From contig NZ_CP116304.1 of assembly GCF_028010285.1 (NCBI RefSeq), positions 3,860,501-3,924,500 on the forward strand: a DNA stretch of 64,000 bases, in the 5' to 3' direction. Position numbers and translations under genes: made by a program. Shown here piece by piece: positions 21,601 to 29,776 of this stretch. Position 1 is the first letter of the stretch. Each line of letters opens with the position of its first letter. A model generated the notes under the pieces. That model was not told the DNA's origin and did no database searches. It worked only from the letters and a program-made list of their open reading frames with translations. Source of the stretch: Pseudomonas sp. Q1-7. Lineage in GTDB: Bacteria > Pseudomonadota > Gammaproteobacteria > Pseudomonadales > Pseudomonadaceae.

Positions 21601-24378
21601 CTGCCGCCCGAAGGCCTGGAGTATTACTCCCGCGCCTGCGCCAGCCACCAGCCGACCCTGCTCACCCGCGCGGAATTGTCGGTTCCCGGCGACCGGGACA
21701 GCGGCCAACTCCCCCTGCATGGCTGGCTGGCCGTGCCGCTGATCGACCACGGCGGGCACCACCTCGGCCTGCTCCAGCTTTCCGACAAATTCGACGGCGA
21801 CTTCGACCAGGATGACCTGGCCATCGCCCAGCAGTTCGCCCAGACGGCCGTGGCGGCGCTGGAAAACATCCGCCTGGTGCAGCAGGTGCTCTCCGGCGAA
21901 CAGCGCCTGCAGGAGCAACTGGATTTCACCTCGGCCATCACCAACAGCGTTGGCGAGGGCCTACTGGCGGTGGACCGCCACGGCCGGCTGAACTTCGTCA
22001 ACCCGGCCGCCGCCGAACTGCTCGGCCAGCGCACCGACGCCCTGCTCGGCCAGGACCTGGCCGAATACCTGCCCCTGGACCTCTTCAGCCACCCGGCCAC
22101 CGGCAGCCGCCATGGCGAGGTCAGCCTGGAAGGCGAGCGCCACATCGCCTATGACTGCGCACCGCTGCTACACGCGCAGAGCCTCGGGGGCTGGGTCATC
22201 GCCTTCCGCGACATCAGCCGCGCCAAGGAGTCCGAAAAGCAATTGCGCATCCTCCAGCGCAGCATCGAGGCCAGTTACAACGGCGCGCTCATCTGCGACG
22301 CCACCGCCGACGACCTGCCGATCATCTACGTCAACCCGGCCTTCGAGCGCATCACCGGCTACAGCCCCGGTGAGGTCCTGGGTCGCAACTGCCGCTTCCT
22401 CCAGGGCGACGACCACGAACAGACGGGCATCGCCGAAATCCGCCATGCCCTGGCGGAGAAACGCGAGGTCCACGTGGTGCTGCGCAACTTCCGCAAGGAC
22501 GGCACGCCCTTCTGGAACGACCTCTACATCGCGCCGGTGCCCAACGAGCACGGCGAGATCACCCACTTCATCGGTGTGCAGAACGACATCTCGGAGCAGA
22601 AGCGGGTGGAATCCGAACTGGCCTACAACGCCAGCCACGACGTGCTCACCGGCCTGCCCAATCGTTCGCTGCTGGAAGACCGCCTGCGCCAGGGCTGCCA
22701 GATCAGCCAGCGCTACCGGCGCAAGCTGGCGGTGATGTTCATCGACCTCGACGGCTTCAAGCCGATCAACGACTCCATGGGCCACGGCATTGGCGACCAG
22801 ATACTGGTGGAAGTGGCGCGGCGCCTGACCCAGCAGGTGCGCCCCGGCGACACCGTGGCGCGCCTGGGCGGCGACGAGTTCATCCTGATCCTGCCGGACC
22901 TGGCCCGCGAAGAGGACGTGCTGCAAGTGGCCGAACGGGTCATCGACTGCATCGCCCGCCCCTACTCCATCACCGGCAGCGAACTGCACATCACCGCCAG
23001 CCTGGGCATCGCCATGAGCGAGCAAGGCATGCAGCAGCCCATGCAACTGATCCAGCAAGCGGACCTGGCCATGTACAAGGCCAAGCAGCAGGGCCGCAAC
23101 TGCTACCAGTGGTACACCACCGACCTGGAGCAGAAAGTCAGCGAGCGGGTGACGCTGCGCAACGAACTGCAAAAGGCCCTGGAAGCCAACGCCTTCATGC
23201 TCTACTACCAGCCGCAGATCGACGGCCGCAACGGCCGCATCATCGGCTTCGAGGCCCTGCTGCGCTGGCAGCACCCCCTGTTGGGCTTCATCTCCCCGTC
23301 GCAGTTCGTGCCGGTGGCCGAGGACACCGGGCAGATCATCCCGCTCAGCGAATGGGTGCTGGCCACCGCCTGCCAGGACTGCCGCGACCTGCTCGACCGG
23401 GGCATGGTCAACACCGTGGTGGCGGTGAACATCTCGGCGGTGTACTTCCAGCGCAACCTCTTCGTCGACAGCGTGCGGCGCATCCTCGAAGAAACCCGCC
23501 TACCCGCCGAATTGCTGGAACTGGAAATCACCGAAACCGTGCTGCTGGACAACGCCGAGCGCGCCATCGCCACCCTGCAGGCGCTCAAGGCCCTGGGCGT
23601 GCGCCTGTCCATCGACGACTTCGGCACCGGCTTCTCCAGCCTCAACTACCTCAAGCGCCTGCCCATCGACAAAGTGAAGATCGACCGCGCCTTCGTCCAG
23701 GAAATCATCAGCGACCGGCACGACGCCGCCATCACCCAGGGCATCATCTCAATGGCCCACCACCTACGCCTGCGGGTGATCGCCGAAGGGGTGGAGAGCG
23801 AGTCCCAGTTCGCCTTCCTGAAGAAAAGCCACTGCGACGAGTTCCAGGGCTACTACTTCGCCCGCCCCATGCCCTTCGCGCAGCTCGACCAGTTCCTCCA
23901 CGAACACCACAAGAGCCCGGCGGCTTACCTGGAAACCCCCGCCGGGTCCAGCCAGAGCCAGACCCTGCTGCTGCTCGACGACGAAGAGAACATCCTCCGC
24001 GCCCTGACCCGCGTCCTGCGCCGCGACGGCTACCAGATCTTCACCGCCAGCCGCGCCCAGGACGCCTTCGCGCAACTGGCCAAGCACGATATCCAGGTGA
24101 TCCTCTCCGACCAGCGCATGCCGGAAATGAACGGCACCGAATTCCTCAGCCGGGTCAAGGACCTCTACCCCGACACCATCCGCATCGTGCTGTCCGGCTA
24201 CACCGACCTGAAGTCCGTCACCGACGCCATCAACCAGGGCGCCATCTACAAGTTCCTCACCAAACCCTGGGACGACGACCAGCTCCGCGCCGTGATCGCC
24301 CAGGCTTTCCTCCACCACAGCCTGGCCAAGGCCAAGGAAGAGAGCACGGTGGTAGAACAGGGTACGGAATTAAGGTGA
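18661..24378 (+). CDS. Giant multisensor c-di-GMP protein: PAS-GAF-PAS-GAF-PAS-LOV-GGDEF-EAL-REC
   Basis: 1,905 residues. The N-terminus has about six membrane helices, a periplasmic loop (about 230-450) and a further helix near 455. Then PAS (about 503-615), GAF (625-785), PAS (785-900), GAF (915-1075), PAS (1086-1190) and a PAS with the LOV signature GRNCRFLQGDD, whose photoactive Cys is residue 1244. GGDEF at 1403-1407 and EAL at 1531-1533 with DDFGTGFSS at 1652-1660 look catalytically intact. A receiver with Asp1817 (ILSDQRMPEMNG) and TKPWDDDQL ends the protein. It lies 45 bases after the short regulator, so it is probably in the same operon. Net synthase or phosphodiesterase activity cannot be told from sequence. 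Confidence 0.92.
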   Translation: MAKHIRDLAYQAYLHCLALTLIALGGMGLIAFLIQDQPARHELVLLPDSALLSLVAGVALFGATHGMRRLALLTGLLLIVLSGYSLSHNVLAGGSDQGHSLLSGHWRVQSEKAIVGCLFGLAMLLAVTRHGGRWLSQLCGITLLGLALASQLALLGPFQSLPRFAFRPEAGPVANLFIALLGIAVLLLCALPGGPRRLLDRRTLLTGLLGTLATCGGWFLLSHHEVGTLHTHNHQLLLRAHSAIENTLTLHLQLTQRMADRWHSLHGALPETLWKQESNAYLSDFPSLHLIAVLDADLQTLRQQRRDPAAMDWLGRFLAQPQLRQWLQQVRQGDRAQMSEVQSFSPDDHSALVAAPLRLYGQPTGLLVASLDVAAALDRQLGEDLDGFTLEIFEGARRIHAAGARRTDHGHLPAGEQRTELGPEGRWQLRTYQTLLHHDYAAVYLPPLFMLFGLGLTFLLMVSQSFSRLVIERSQRLRDSNRELELSLQHQARLQLQNQRIMDHSMDVLCSIDADERFTQVSPSCHSVLGYRPEEMIGRPYTDFVLPEDRERTRGDIQAIIRGESWDAVRNRCQRKDGSLVHLLWSAGWSESERTLFAVAHDITSLVRHEAYAEDQRDILSMISTDQPLADILKAICLMSETLDPSTCCSVLLVDGEHKRLFLGAAPSLPEAFNQSQDGLPIGPLAGACGTAAFRRQMVVSKDISEDPLWHEQREQALRHGLRACWAIPLMSHHGDVLGTFAVYLRQPSTPDDEALQLIGTAGQLAAIAIERLNDRLRLLESEQRYRSLFIFNPDPVFSLDREGCFLSLNQSGCELIDHPIAELIGRPFSDLVDEDDVGHVLTHFRSTLDGLAQHFEVRCHNRAGSPLELDITLLPIVVEEVIVGVFGIAKDIGERNRMTRALQDALAQSERKALLLRGLSDTALHLGGILDTRALLDFICARLRELVGAHQSLLDLTDDLGLTACSLSAKYQAWPPTPRLPPEGLEYYSRACASHQPTLLTRAELSVPGDRDSGQLPLHGWLAVPLIDHGGHHLGLLQLSDKFDGDFDQDDLAIAQQFAQTAVAALENIRLVQQVLSGEQRLQEQLDFTSAITNSVGEGLLAVDRHGRLNFVNPAAAELLGQRTDALLGQDLAEYLPLDLFSHPATGSRHGEVSLEGERHIAYDCAPLLHAQSLGGWVIAFRDISRAKESEKQLRILQRSIEASYNGALICDATADDLPIIYVNPAFERITGYSPGEVLGRNCRFLQGDDHEQTGIAEIRHALAEKREVHVVLRNFRKDGTPFWNDLYIAPVPNEHGEITHFIGVQNDISEQKRVESELAYNASHDVLTGLPNRSLLEDRLRQGCQISQRYRRKLAVMFIDLDGFKPINDSMGHGIGDQILVEVARRLTQQVRPGDTVARLGGDEFILILPDLAREEDVLQVAERVIDCIARPYSITGSELHITASLGIAMSEQGMQQPMQLIQQADLAMYKAKQQGRNCYQWYTTDLEQKVSERVTLRNELQKALEANAFMLYYQPQIDGRNGRIIGFEALLRWQHPLLGFISPSQFVPVAEDTGQIIPLSEWVLATACQDCRDLLDRGMVNTVVAVNISAVYFQRNLFVDSVRRILEETRLPAELLELEITETVLLDNAERAIATLQALKALGVRLSIDDFGTGFSSLNYLKRLPIDKVKIDRAFVQEIISDRHDAAITQGIISMAHHLRLRVIAEGVESESQFAFLKKSHCDEFQGYYFARPMPFAQLDQFLHEHHKSPAAYLETPAGSSQSQTLLLLDDEENILRALTRVLRRDGYQIFTASRAQDAFAQLAKHDIQVILSDQRMPEMNGTEFLSRVKDLYPDTIRIVLSGYTDLKSVTDAINQGAIYKFLTKPWDDDQLRAVIAQAFLHHSLAKAKEESTVVEQGTELR

Positions 24379-25034
24379 AGGCCAATTGCTTGTGGGGGCG
24401 AATTCATTCGCCAAGCAGGCCGAAGGTCTGCCCTGCTGAGCATCGCGGAGAAGGTGCGCATCCCTTCACGAGTAAACATCCACACTCGTAGAACGTGGAC
24501 TTGCTCTTGGCCCCCTGGAAGGGGGCATCCAGGTGCCGCCTGGCAAATTGGAGCCTGGAGGAAATCCGAGAGCACTGGCGGTACTTCTCCCCAAGCCCGT
24601 CCCTGCGACGAGACCGGCCACGACGACGTAGCAACGTAGGATGGGTCGAGCCGCGAAACCCATGCCGTTTGTTGGGACCGATGGGTATCGCTTCGCTCAA
24701 CCACATCCTACGAACGCCATCCGTGTGCATGCCGGGGTAGACCACCTCCCGCGCATAGGACGGATAGTGCCCCGCCTCGTCGCGGATCGAGTCCAGCGGG
24801 AAGCACAGGCGCTGCTCGTGGGCGACGACGAAATGCCGGCAGTCCTTGATCCACTCCGGGACAGGTAGACGCCGGAAAGGCATTTCTGACGGGTGCCGGA
24901 AGTACACAGGGACGCGCGCCCGCAAATGAAAAGCCCGGCCCCTTTATCGGAGGCCGGGCTTTTGTGTATGAGGTAGTTACGCACTGGTGGGCGCGAATTC
25001 ATTCGCGAATGAAGTCCCCCCACCATAAAGAAAC
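24379..25034. repeat. Repeat-filled intergenic region
   Basis: 656 bp with no convincing gene. It holds a GCGAATTCATTCGCC half-palindrome near 24399, a GTAGGATGGGT-type inverted pair at 24635-24712 (CGTAGGATGGGTC ... CATCCTACG), the terminator at 24929-24963 and another REP-type palindrome at 24985-25025 (GTGGGCGCGAATTCATTCGCG). A minus-strand open frame at 24404-24925 begins with protein-like sequence but runs through the repeats; it may be a gene remnant, with nothing recognisable. Confidence 0.65.
24929..24963. terminator. Strong bidirectional intrinsic terminator
   Basis: AAAAGCCCGGCC and GGCCGGGCTTTT form a perfect 12-bp stem with an 11-nt loop, A-rich on the left and T-rich on the right, the classical bidirectional rho-independent form. 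Confidence 0.9.
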
Positions 25035-25739
25035 CTACACCGCCCCCACCACCTGCAGCACGCTGGCGCCGGTGAAGAGGAACAGCACCTGTTCTTCCGC
25101 CTCGGCGCGGATCGCCGTGCGGCGCTCGGGCTCGCCGATGTAGTCCAGGGATAGCTGGAACAGGTTGCGGCTGACCAGTCGCGACACCCGCCGCACCACG
25201 GGTTCCGCCACCCGCGTCGGCAGCAATTTGAACGCGCGGACGTCCTCGGCCATGTCGGCGGCGAAATCCTCCATGACCTCGGCCAGGGCCGCGCGCAGTA
25301 CGGGCGAGGCACCGTGCAGCTCGCGCACGCCGATGATGAAGGCCTCCGCATGGCCGTCGACGAAGTCGAAGAACAGCTGCACCGTCTCATGGCAGACCCG
25401 CCGGCCACGGCCGAGGTCGATGCCCATCAGCATCGGCGACGCCTCTCCGCCCTGCACGGCGCGGGCCGCCGCCTCGCGGCGCAGGTCCCGCAGGGGTTGG
25501 CGCAGTTGGGAGGCAATGCCGCGGATGATGGCCAGCCCCAGGTCGTCCACATCCTTGAAATGGCGGTAGAAGGTGTTGGGATTCAGCCCGGCCTCGCGTG
25601 CCAGTTCGCGCAGGCCCAGGCTGCCCAGGCTGCGATTGCGGGCCCCGAGGCGCAGGGCCGCGTCCATCAGCAGGCGCTTGCCGGGGGCTTCCGTGACAGG
25701 GTCTGGCGACTGCGGTTCGTCGCCGCTGGCGGCATTCAT
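25035..25739 (-). CDS. TetR family regulator
   Basis: 234 residues. The N-terminal HTH is LRELAREAGLNPNTFYRHFKDVDDL (about 43-67), the standard TetR signature; the rest is the helical ligand domain. It is divergent from a flavin monooxygenase/SDR pair, and the 115-bp gap contains two GTATAC-type palindromes (25788-25823), the expected operator. It most likely represses that pair and itself, with a hydrophobic ketone, fatty acid or similar inducer; the ligand is unknown. Confidence 0.9.
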   Translation of the reverse strand: MNAASGDEPQSPDPVTEAPGKRLLMDAALRLGARNRSLGSLGLRELAREAGLNPNTFYRHFKDVDDLGLAIIRGIASQLRQPLRDLRREAAARAVQGGEASPMLMGIDLGRGRRVCHETVQLFFDFVDGHAEAFIIGVRELHGASPVLRAALAEVMEDFAADMAEDVRAFKLLPTRVAEPVVRRVSRLVSRNLFQLSLDYIGEPERRTAIRAEAEEQVLFLFTGASVLQVVGAV

Positions 25740-25787
25740 CTCTGGCCCTACCTAAGGTTGGTTGTGACGGCGTTGGATTGCCGGCGA

Positions 25788-25823
25788 GTATACAGATGTC
25801 TACCTTGGTATACAGCTGTATAC
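25788..25823. promoter_or_regulatory. Paired palindromic operator for the divergent TetR
   Basis: GTATACAGCTGTATAC at 25808-25823 is a perfect 16-bp palindrome. GTATACAGATGTCTAC at 25788-25803 is a second copy with two changes. Centres are 20 bp apart, two helical turns, so two dimers would bind on the same face. It sits between the TetR gene and the monooxygenase gene. Confidence 0.85.
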
Positions 25824-25854
25824 GCCGCAATCAATAAGAACAGGAGCCCGGCCC

Positions 25855-27405
25855 ATGTCTGCGTCAGCCTCACCCCACCCCGCCGCCCGCCATTGCAAGA
25901 TCGCCATCGTAGGGTCCGGCTTTTCCGGCCTCGGCATGGCGATCCGCCTGAAGCAGAAGGGCGAGAACGACTTCCTCATGTTCGAGAAGGAGCCCGGCAT
26001 CGGCGGCACCTGGCGGGTGAACAACTACCCCGGCTGCGGCTGCGACGTGCAATCCCACCTCTATTCCTTTTCCTTCGAACCGAACCCCAACTGGACGCGG
26101 ATGTTCGCCAGGCAGGAGGAGATCAAGGCTTACCTGGAAGGCTGCTGGGAGAAGTACCGGTTGCAGGACAAGACCCTGCTGAACACCGAGATCACCCGCC
26201 TGGCCTGGAGCGACCAGGACGAGCTGTGGCAGATCGAGGACGCCGCCGGCAACCACTACACGGCGCAGTTCGTGGTGTCCGGCATGGGCGCGCTGTCCAC
26301 TCCGGCAACCCCCGCGCTGAACGGCCTGGAAAGCTTCCAGGGCGAACGCTTCCACTCCCAGCAGTGGAACCATGACTACGACCTGGCCGGCAAGCGCGTG
26401 GCGGTGGTCGGCACCGGTGCCTCCAGCATCCAGTTCGTGCCGCAGATCCAGAAGCAGGTGGCCCGGCTCGACCTCTACCAGCGCACCGCGCCCTGGATCA
26501 TGCCCAAGCCCGACCGCGCCATCAGCGAGGGCGAACGCGCCCGCTTCAAACGCTTCCCCTTCCTGCAGACGCTCTGGCGCGGCGCCATCTACGCCCTTCT
26601 CGAAAGCCGTGTGGTGGGCTTTGCCCTGACGCCGAAGGTGATGAAGCTCGCCGAGCTGGTCGCCAAGAGCCACATCAAGCGCAAGATCAAGGACCCGGCA
26701 CTGCGCGCCAAGGTCACCCCGGACTACACCATGGGCTGCAAGCGGGTGCTGATCTCCAATGACTACTACCCGGCCCTGACCCAGCCCAACGTCGAGGTGA
26801 TCACCGACGGCATCCGCGAAATCCGCGCCCACAGCATCGTCACCGCCGACGGCCGCGAGCGCGAGGTGGACGCGATCATCTTCGGCACCGGCTTCACGCC
26901 CAGCGACCCGTTGCCGCGCAACGTGGTGTTCGGCCGTGGCGGCGTCGATCTGCTGGACACCTGGCCCGAAGGCCCCGAAGCCTACAAGGGCACCATGACC
27001 GCCGGATTCCCCAACCTGTTCTTCCTCATGGGGCCGAATACCGGGCTGGGCCACAACTCCATGGTCTACATGATCGAATCGCAGATCCATTACGTGCTCG
27101 GCGCCCTCGACCTGCTCGGCGAACGCCGCCTGCGCAGCCTGGAGGTGAAGCGCGAAGCCCAGGACAGGTTCAACGGCAAACTCCAGGGCAGCCTGGGCAA
27201 CACCGTATGGAACGCCGGCGGCTGCAAGAGCTGGTACCTGCACCCGGTGAGCGGGCGCAACTGCACCGTCTGGCCCGGCTTCACCTGGCGCTTTCGCCTG
27301 CTGACCCGCAATTTCGACCCGGCGGCCTACCACTTCAGCCGCAACGCTCCGGTGCACGAGGCCCAAGGCCCACTGCAACTGAACCGCCAGGAGGTGCCGG
27401 CATGA
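25855..27405 (+). CDS. Flavin-containing / Baeyer-Villiger-type monooxygenase
   Basis: 516 residues. FAD-binding GxGxxG in IVGSGFSGLGMA near residue 20, a second Rossmann motif VVGTGASS near 184 for NADPH, and a Baeyer-Villiger-like fingerprint FQGERFHSQQWNHD (about 162-175) between them; the usual W-P/D position reads W-N. It would insert oxygen into a ketone or aldehyde using NADPH. ATGA overlap with the following SDR suggests alcohol-to-ketone oxidation feeding this enzyme. Divergent TetR control. Homologous pairs occur near apt in P. aeruginosa (PA1538/PA1537-like). Confidence 0.88.
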   Translation: MSASASPHPAARHCKIAIVGSGFSGLGMAIRLKQKGENDFLMFEKEPGIGGTWRVNNYPGCGCDVQSHLYSFSFEPNPNWTRMFARQEEIKAYLEGCWEKYRLQDKTLLNTEITRLAWSDQDELWQIEDAAGNHYTAQFVVSGMGALSTPATPALNGLESFQGERFHSQQWNHDYDLAGKRVAVVGTGASSIQFVPQIQKQVARLDLYQRTAPWIMPKPDRAISEGERARFKRFPFLQTLWRGAIYALLESRVVGFALTPKVMKLAELVAKSHIKRKIKDPALRAKVTPDYTMGCKRVLISNDYYPALTQPNVEVITDGIREIRAHSIVTADGREREVDAIIFGTGFTPSDPLPRNVVFGRGGVDLLDTWPEGPEAYKGTMTAGFPNLFFLMGPNTGLGHNSMVYMIESQIHYVLGALDLLGERRLRSLEVKREAQDRFNGKLQGSLGNTVWNAGGCKSWYLHPVSGRNCTVWPGFTWRFRLLTRNFDPAAYHFSRNAPVHEAQGPLQLNRQEVPA

Positions 27406-28286
27406 AATCCTTCGAGAACAAAGTGGCCGCCGTCACCGGCGCCGGCTCCGGCATCGGCCGCGCCCTCGCCTGCGCCCTCGCCCGCCAGGGCTGCCACCTG
27501 GCGTTGTCCGACGTGAACGCCGAAGGCCTGGCGGAAACCGCCGCCCTGGCGCGCACGCTCGGCGTGCAGGTGACCGAGACCCGGGTCAATGTCGCCGACC
27601 GCGACGCCATGCACGCCTGGGCCGAACAGGTGGCGCTGGACCATGGCCGGGTCAACCTGGTGTTCAACAACGCCGGCGTCGCCCATGCCGGCACGGTGGA
27701 CGGCAGCGACTACTCGGAATACGAGTGGATCATGAACATCAACTTCTGGGGCGTGGTGTACGGCACCAAGGCCTTCCTGCCGCACCTCAAGGCCAGCGGC
27801 GAAGGGCATGTGGTGAACGTTTCCAGCGTCTTCGGCCTGTTCGCCCAGCCGGGCATGAGCGCCTACAACGCCACCAAGTTCGCCGTGCGCGGCTTCACCG
27901 AGTCGCTGCGCCAGGAACTGGACATGGAAGGCTGCGGGGTCTCGGCCAGTTGCGTGCATCCGGGCGGCATCCGCACCAACATCGCCAAGACCGCGCGGAT
28001 GAACGACAGCCTGGCCAAGGTCACCGGGCAGGACGCCAGCCGCGCCCGCCAGCAGTTCAACGACCAGTTGCTGCGCACCAGCCCGGACAAGGCCGCCGCC
28101 GTCATCCTGCGCGGCGTGCTGAAGGACCGCCGGCGCATCCTCATCGGCGCCGACGCCTGGGTCCTGGATGGCATGCAGCGCCTGCTGCCGACGCTCTACC
28201 AGCGCCTGGTCACCGGCTCCATGCGCCTGGCGGCCCGCTTCGCCCCCAAGTCCCGGGCGGGCGAGGTGTCCAAGGCGGTGGAGTGA
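27402..28286 (+). CDS. Short-chain dehydrogenase/reductase
   Basis: 294 residues. Cofactor motif TGAGSGIGRA (residues 12-21), NNAG, and catalytic Ser with YNATK (Y-x-x-x-K) are intact. The C-terminal extension (about 250-294) is typical of SDRs partnered with Baeyer-Villiger enzymes. Start overlaps the monooxygenase stop by four bases. Likely interconverts the alcohol and ketone for the neighbouring monooxygenase. Confidence 0.9.
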   Translation: MKSFENKVAAVTGAGSGIGRALACALARQGCHLALSDVNAEGLAETAALARTLGVQVTETRVNVADRDAMHAWAEQVALDHGRVNLVFNNAGVAHAGTVDGSDYSEYEWIMNINFWGVVYGTKAFLPHLKASGEGHVVNVSSVFGLFAQPGMSAYNATKFAVRGFTESLRQELDMEGCGVSASCVHPGGIRTNIAKTARMNDSLAKVTGQDASRARQQFNDQLLRTSPDKAAAVILRGVLKDRRRILIGADAWVLDGMQRLLPTLYQRLVTGSMRLAARFAPKSRAGEVSKAVE

Positions 28287-28292
28287 AAACGT

Positions 28293-28315
28293 GAGGGGCC
28301 GCCGCGCGGCCCCTC
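28293..28315. terminator. Hairpin between convergent SDR and porin genes
   Basis: GAGGGGCCG and CGGCCCCTC pair over 9 bp with a 5-nt loop, in the 36 bases between two converging stop codons. No long T run, but it is well placed to serve both genes. Confidence 0.65.
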
Positions 28316-28322
28316 GCACCGC

Positions 28323-29672
28323 TTAGAACAGACTCAGCGGGTATTCCACGATCAACCGCACCTCGTCATGGTCCGGGTAGCGATAGCCGGTGGTGCCGCG
28401 ATGGGTGGACTGCCGCAACCGCAGGGACAGGTTTCGCGCCGGGCCGGACTGCACCACGTAGCGGACTTCCAGGTTGCGCTCCCAATGCTTGTTGTCCTTG
28501 GCCGGGTCGTAGACGAAGCGCGCGGTGTAGAACGGATTCTCGCTGCTCGCGTTGTCCATGCCGTCGCCGCGGATGTAGCGGGTCATCAGGCTCAGGCCCG
28601 GCACGCCGAAGGCGGCCATGTCGAGGTCGTAACGCGCCTGCCAGGAACGCTCGTTGGCCTCGCTGAAGGTTACCACCTGGCCGACGTTACCCATGAACAG
28701 GCTACCGCCCTGGGTGCGGTCGAAGCCGATCCAGTCCAGGGGCTCGTCGCCGTCCACCACCTGGCGCCCGAGCAGGAAGCTGTGGGGGCCGAACGCATAA
28801 GTGGCGGTAAGGGACCAAGCGGTGTTGTCGATCTCGCCGCCCCTGGCCGCGCCGCTGTCGTGGGTGTCGTAGAGGTTGAAGGCGAAGGTCAGCGCCCGTC
28901 CCCGTGCCAGGTCGATGCGGTACTTCGCGGCGGCGTAGTGCTGTCGCCAGATGTCCTCCAGTTCCGAGGTGTACAGGCTCAGGTTGAAGCGTCCGTCCGG
29001 CGTCCAGGTGCCGCCCACATAGCTCACGCTGCGCGCAGTGGGCAACACGGCGTAGTCGGTGGTCAGCTCGCCATCGCTGTTGCTGGAGTCGACCCCGCGG
29101 GTACGGGTGAAATGGCCGGCCTGCAGGTTCAACCCGGCCAGCTCGTCCGAGACCAGACTGAACCCCGTGGCCATGCTCGGCAGCAGACGCGCCTGGCTGG
29201 CGGCGAACACCGGGACCTCGGGCAGCATCTCGCCGTACTTCAGCACGGTATTGGACAGCCGCAGCTTCAGCGCGCCGCCCAGGGTCCCGTAGTCATCGCG
29301 CGGCTCCCCATCGCGGTCGACCGGCAGCAGGCTGGTGCCGGTGCGGCCGGCGCCGCTGTCCAGCTTCAGGCCGAGCATCGCGTGGGCGTCCAGGCCGAGG
29401 CCCAGGGTGCCCCGGGTGAAGCCCGAACGGTAGGTGGCCATGATCCCGTGGGCCCATTCCTCGCGGTAGCCGTTGCGCTCGGCCAGGGGCTTGCCGGCGT
29501 TGCTGCCCAGGCCATTGGCGGCGCCGTGGCGAAAGTCCCGGTTGAAGTAGTAGTTGCGGTTGAGCAGGTCCAGGTGGCTGTCTTCCACGAAGCCCCTGGC
29601 GTCGGCCTGGCCGGCCGTGGCGCCGAGGCTCGCGCAGCAGAGCGCGGCCCCCAGCAGGAAGCGGTAAGTCAT
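28323..29672 (-). CDS. OprD family outer-membrane porin
   Basis: 449 residues with a signal peptide (MTYRFLLGAALCCASLGATAGQA). The mature start GFVEDSHLDLLNRNYYFNRDF, YREEWAHGIMATYRSGFT and the terminal beta strand ending in Phe (LIVEYPLSLF) are characteristic of OprD channels for small organic acids and amino acids. Last gene of the minus-strand cluster beginning at 34309, after an AAHS-type MFS gene, so it is likely the outer-membrane entry for the same substrate. The start at 29672 is set by the signal peptide. Confidence 0.94.
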   Translation of the reverse strand: MTYRFLLGAALCCASLGATAGQADARGFVEDSHLDLLNRNYYFNRDFRHGAANGLGSNAGKPLAERNGYREEWAHGIMATYRSGFTRGTLGLGLDAHAMLGLKLDSGAGRTGTSLLPVDRDGEPRDDYGTLGGALKLRLSNTVLKYGEMLPEVPVFAASQARLLPSMATGFSLVSDELAGLNLQAGHFTRTRGVDSSNSDGELTTDYAVLPTARSVSYVGGTWTPDGRFNLSLYTSELEDIWRQHYAAAKYRIDLARGRALTFAFNLYDTHDSGAARGGEIDNTAWSLTATYAFGPHSFLLGRQVVDGDEPLDWIGFDRTQGGSLFMGNVGQVVTFSEANERSWQARYDLDMAAFGVPGLSLMTRYIRGDGMDNASSENPFYTARFVYDPAKDNKHWERNLEVRYVVQSGPARNLSLRLRQSTHRGTTGYRYPDHDEVRLIVEYPLSLF

Positions 29673-29776
29673 TCGCGTCTCTCTTGTTCTTGTCGGTGAG
29701 CGCCCGCCTGCCACGCAAGCGGGGATGGGGGAAAGAAAAGGGACAGGCGCCGCCCCGAGCCGGCGGCGCCTGTCAA

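Noticed and set aside
24404-24925. Minus-strand open frame of 173 codons in the repeat-filled gap
   Set aside because: It runs through the GTAGGATGGGT and REP-type palindromes and matches nothing I recognise; kept only as a possible remnant.
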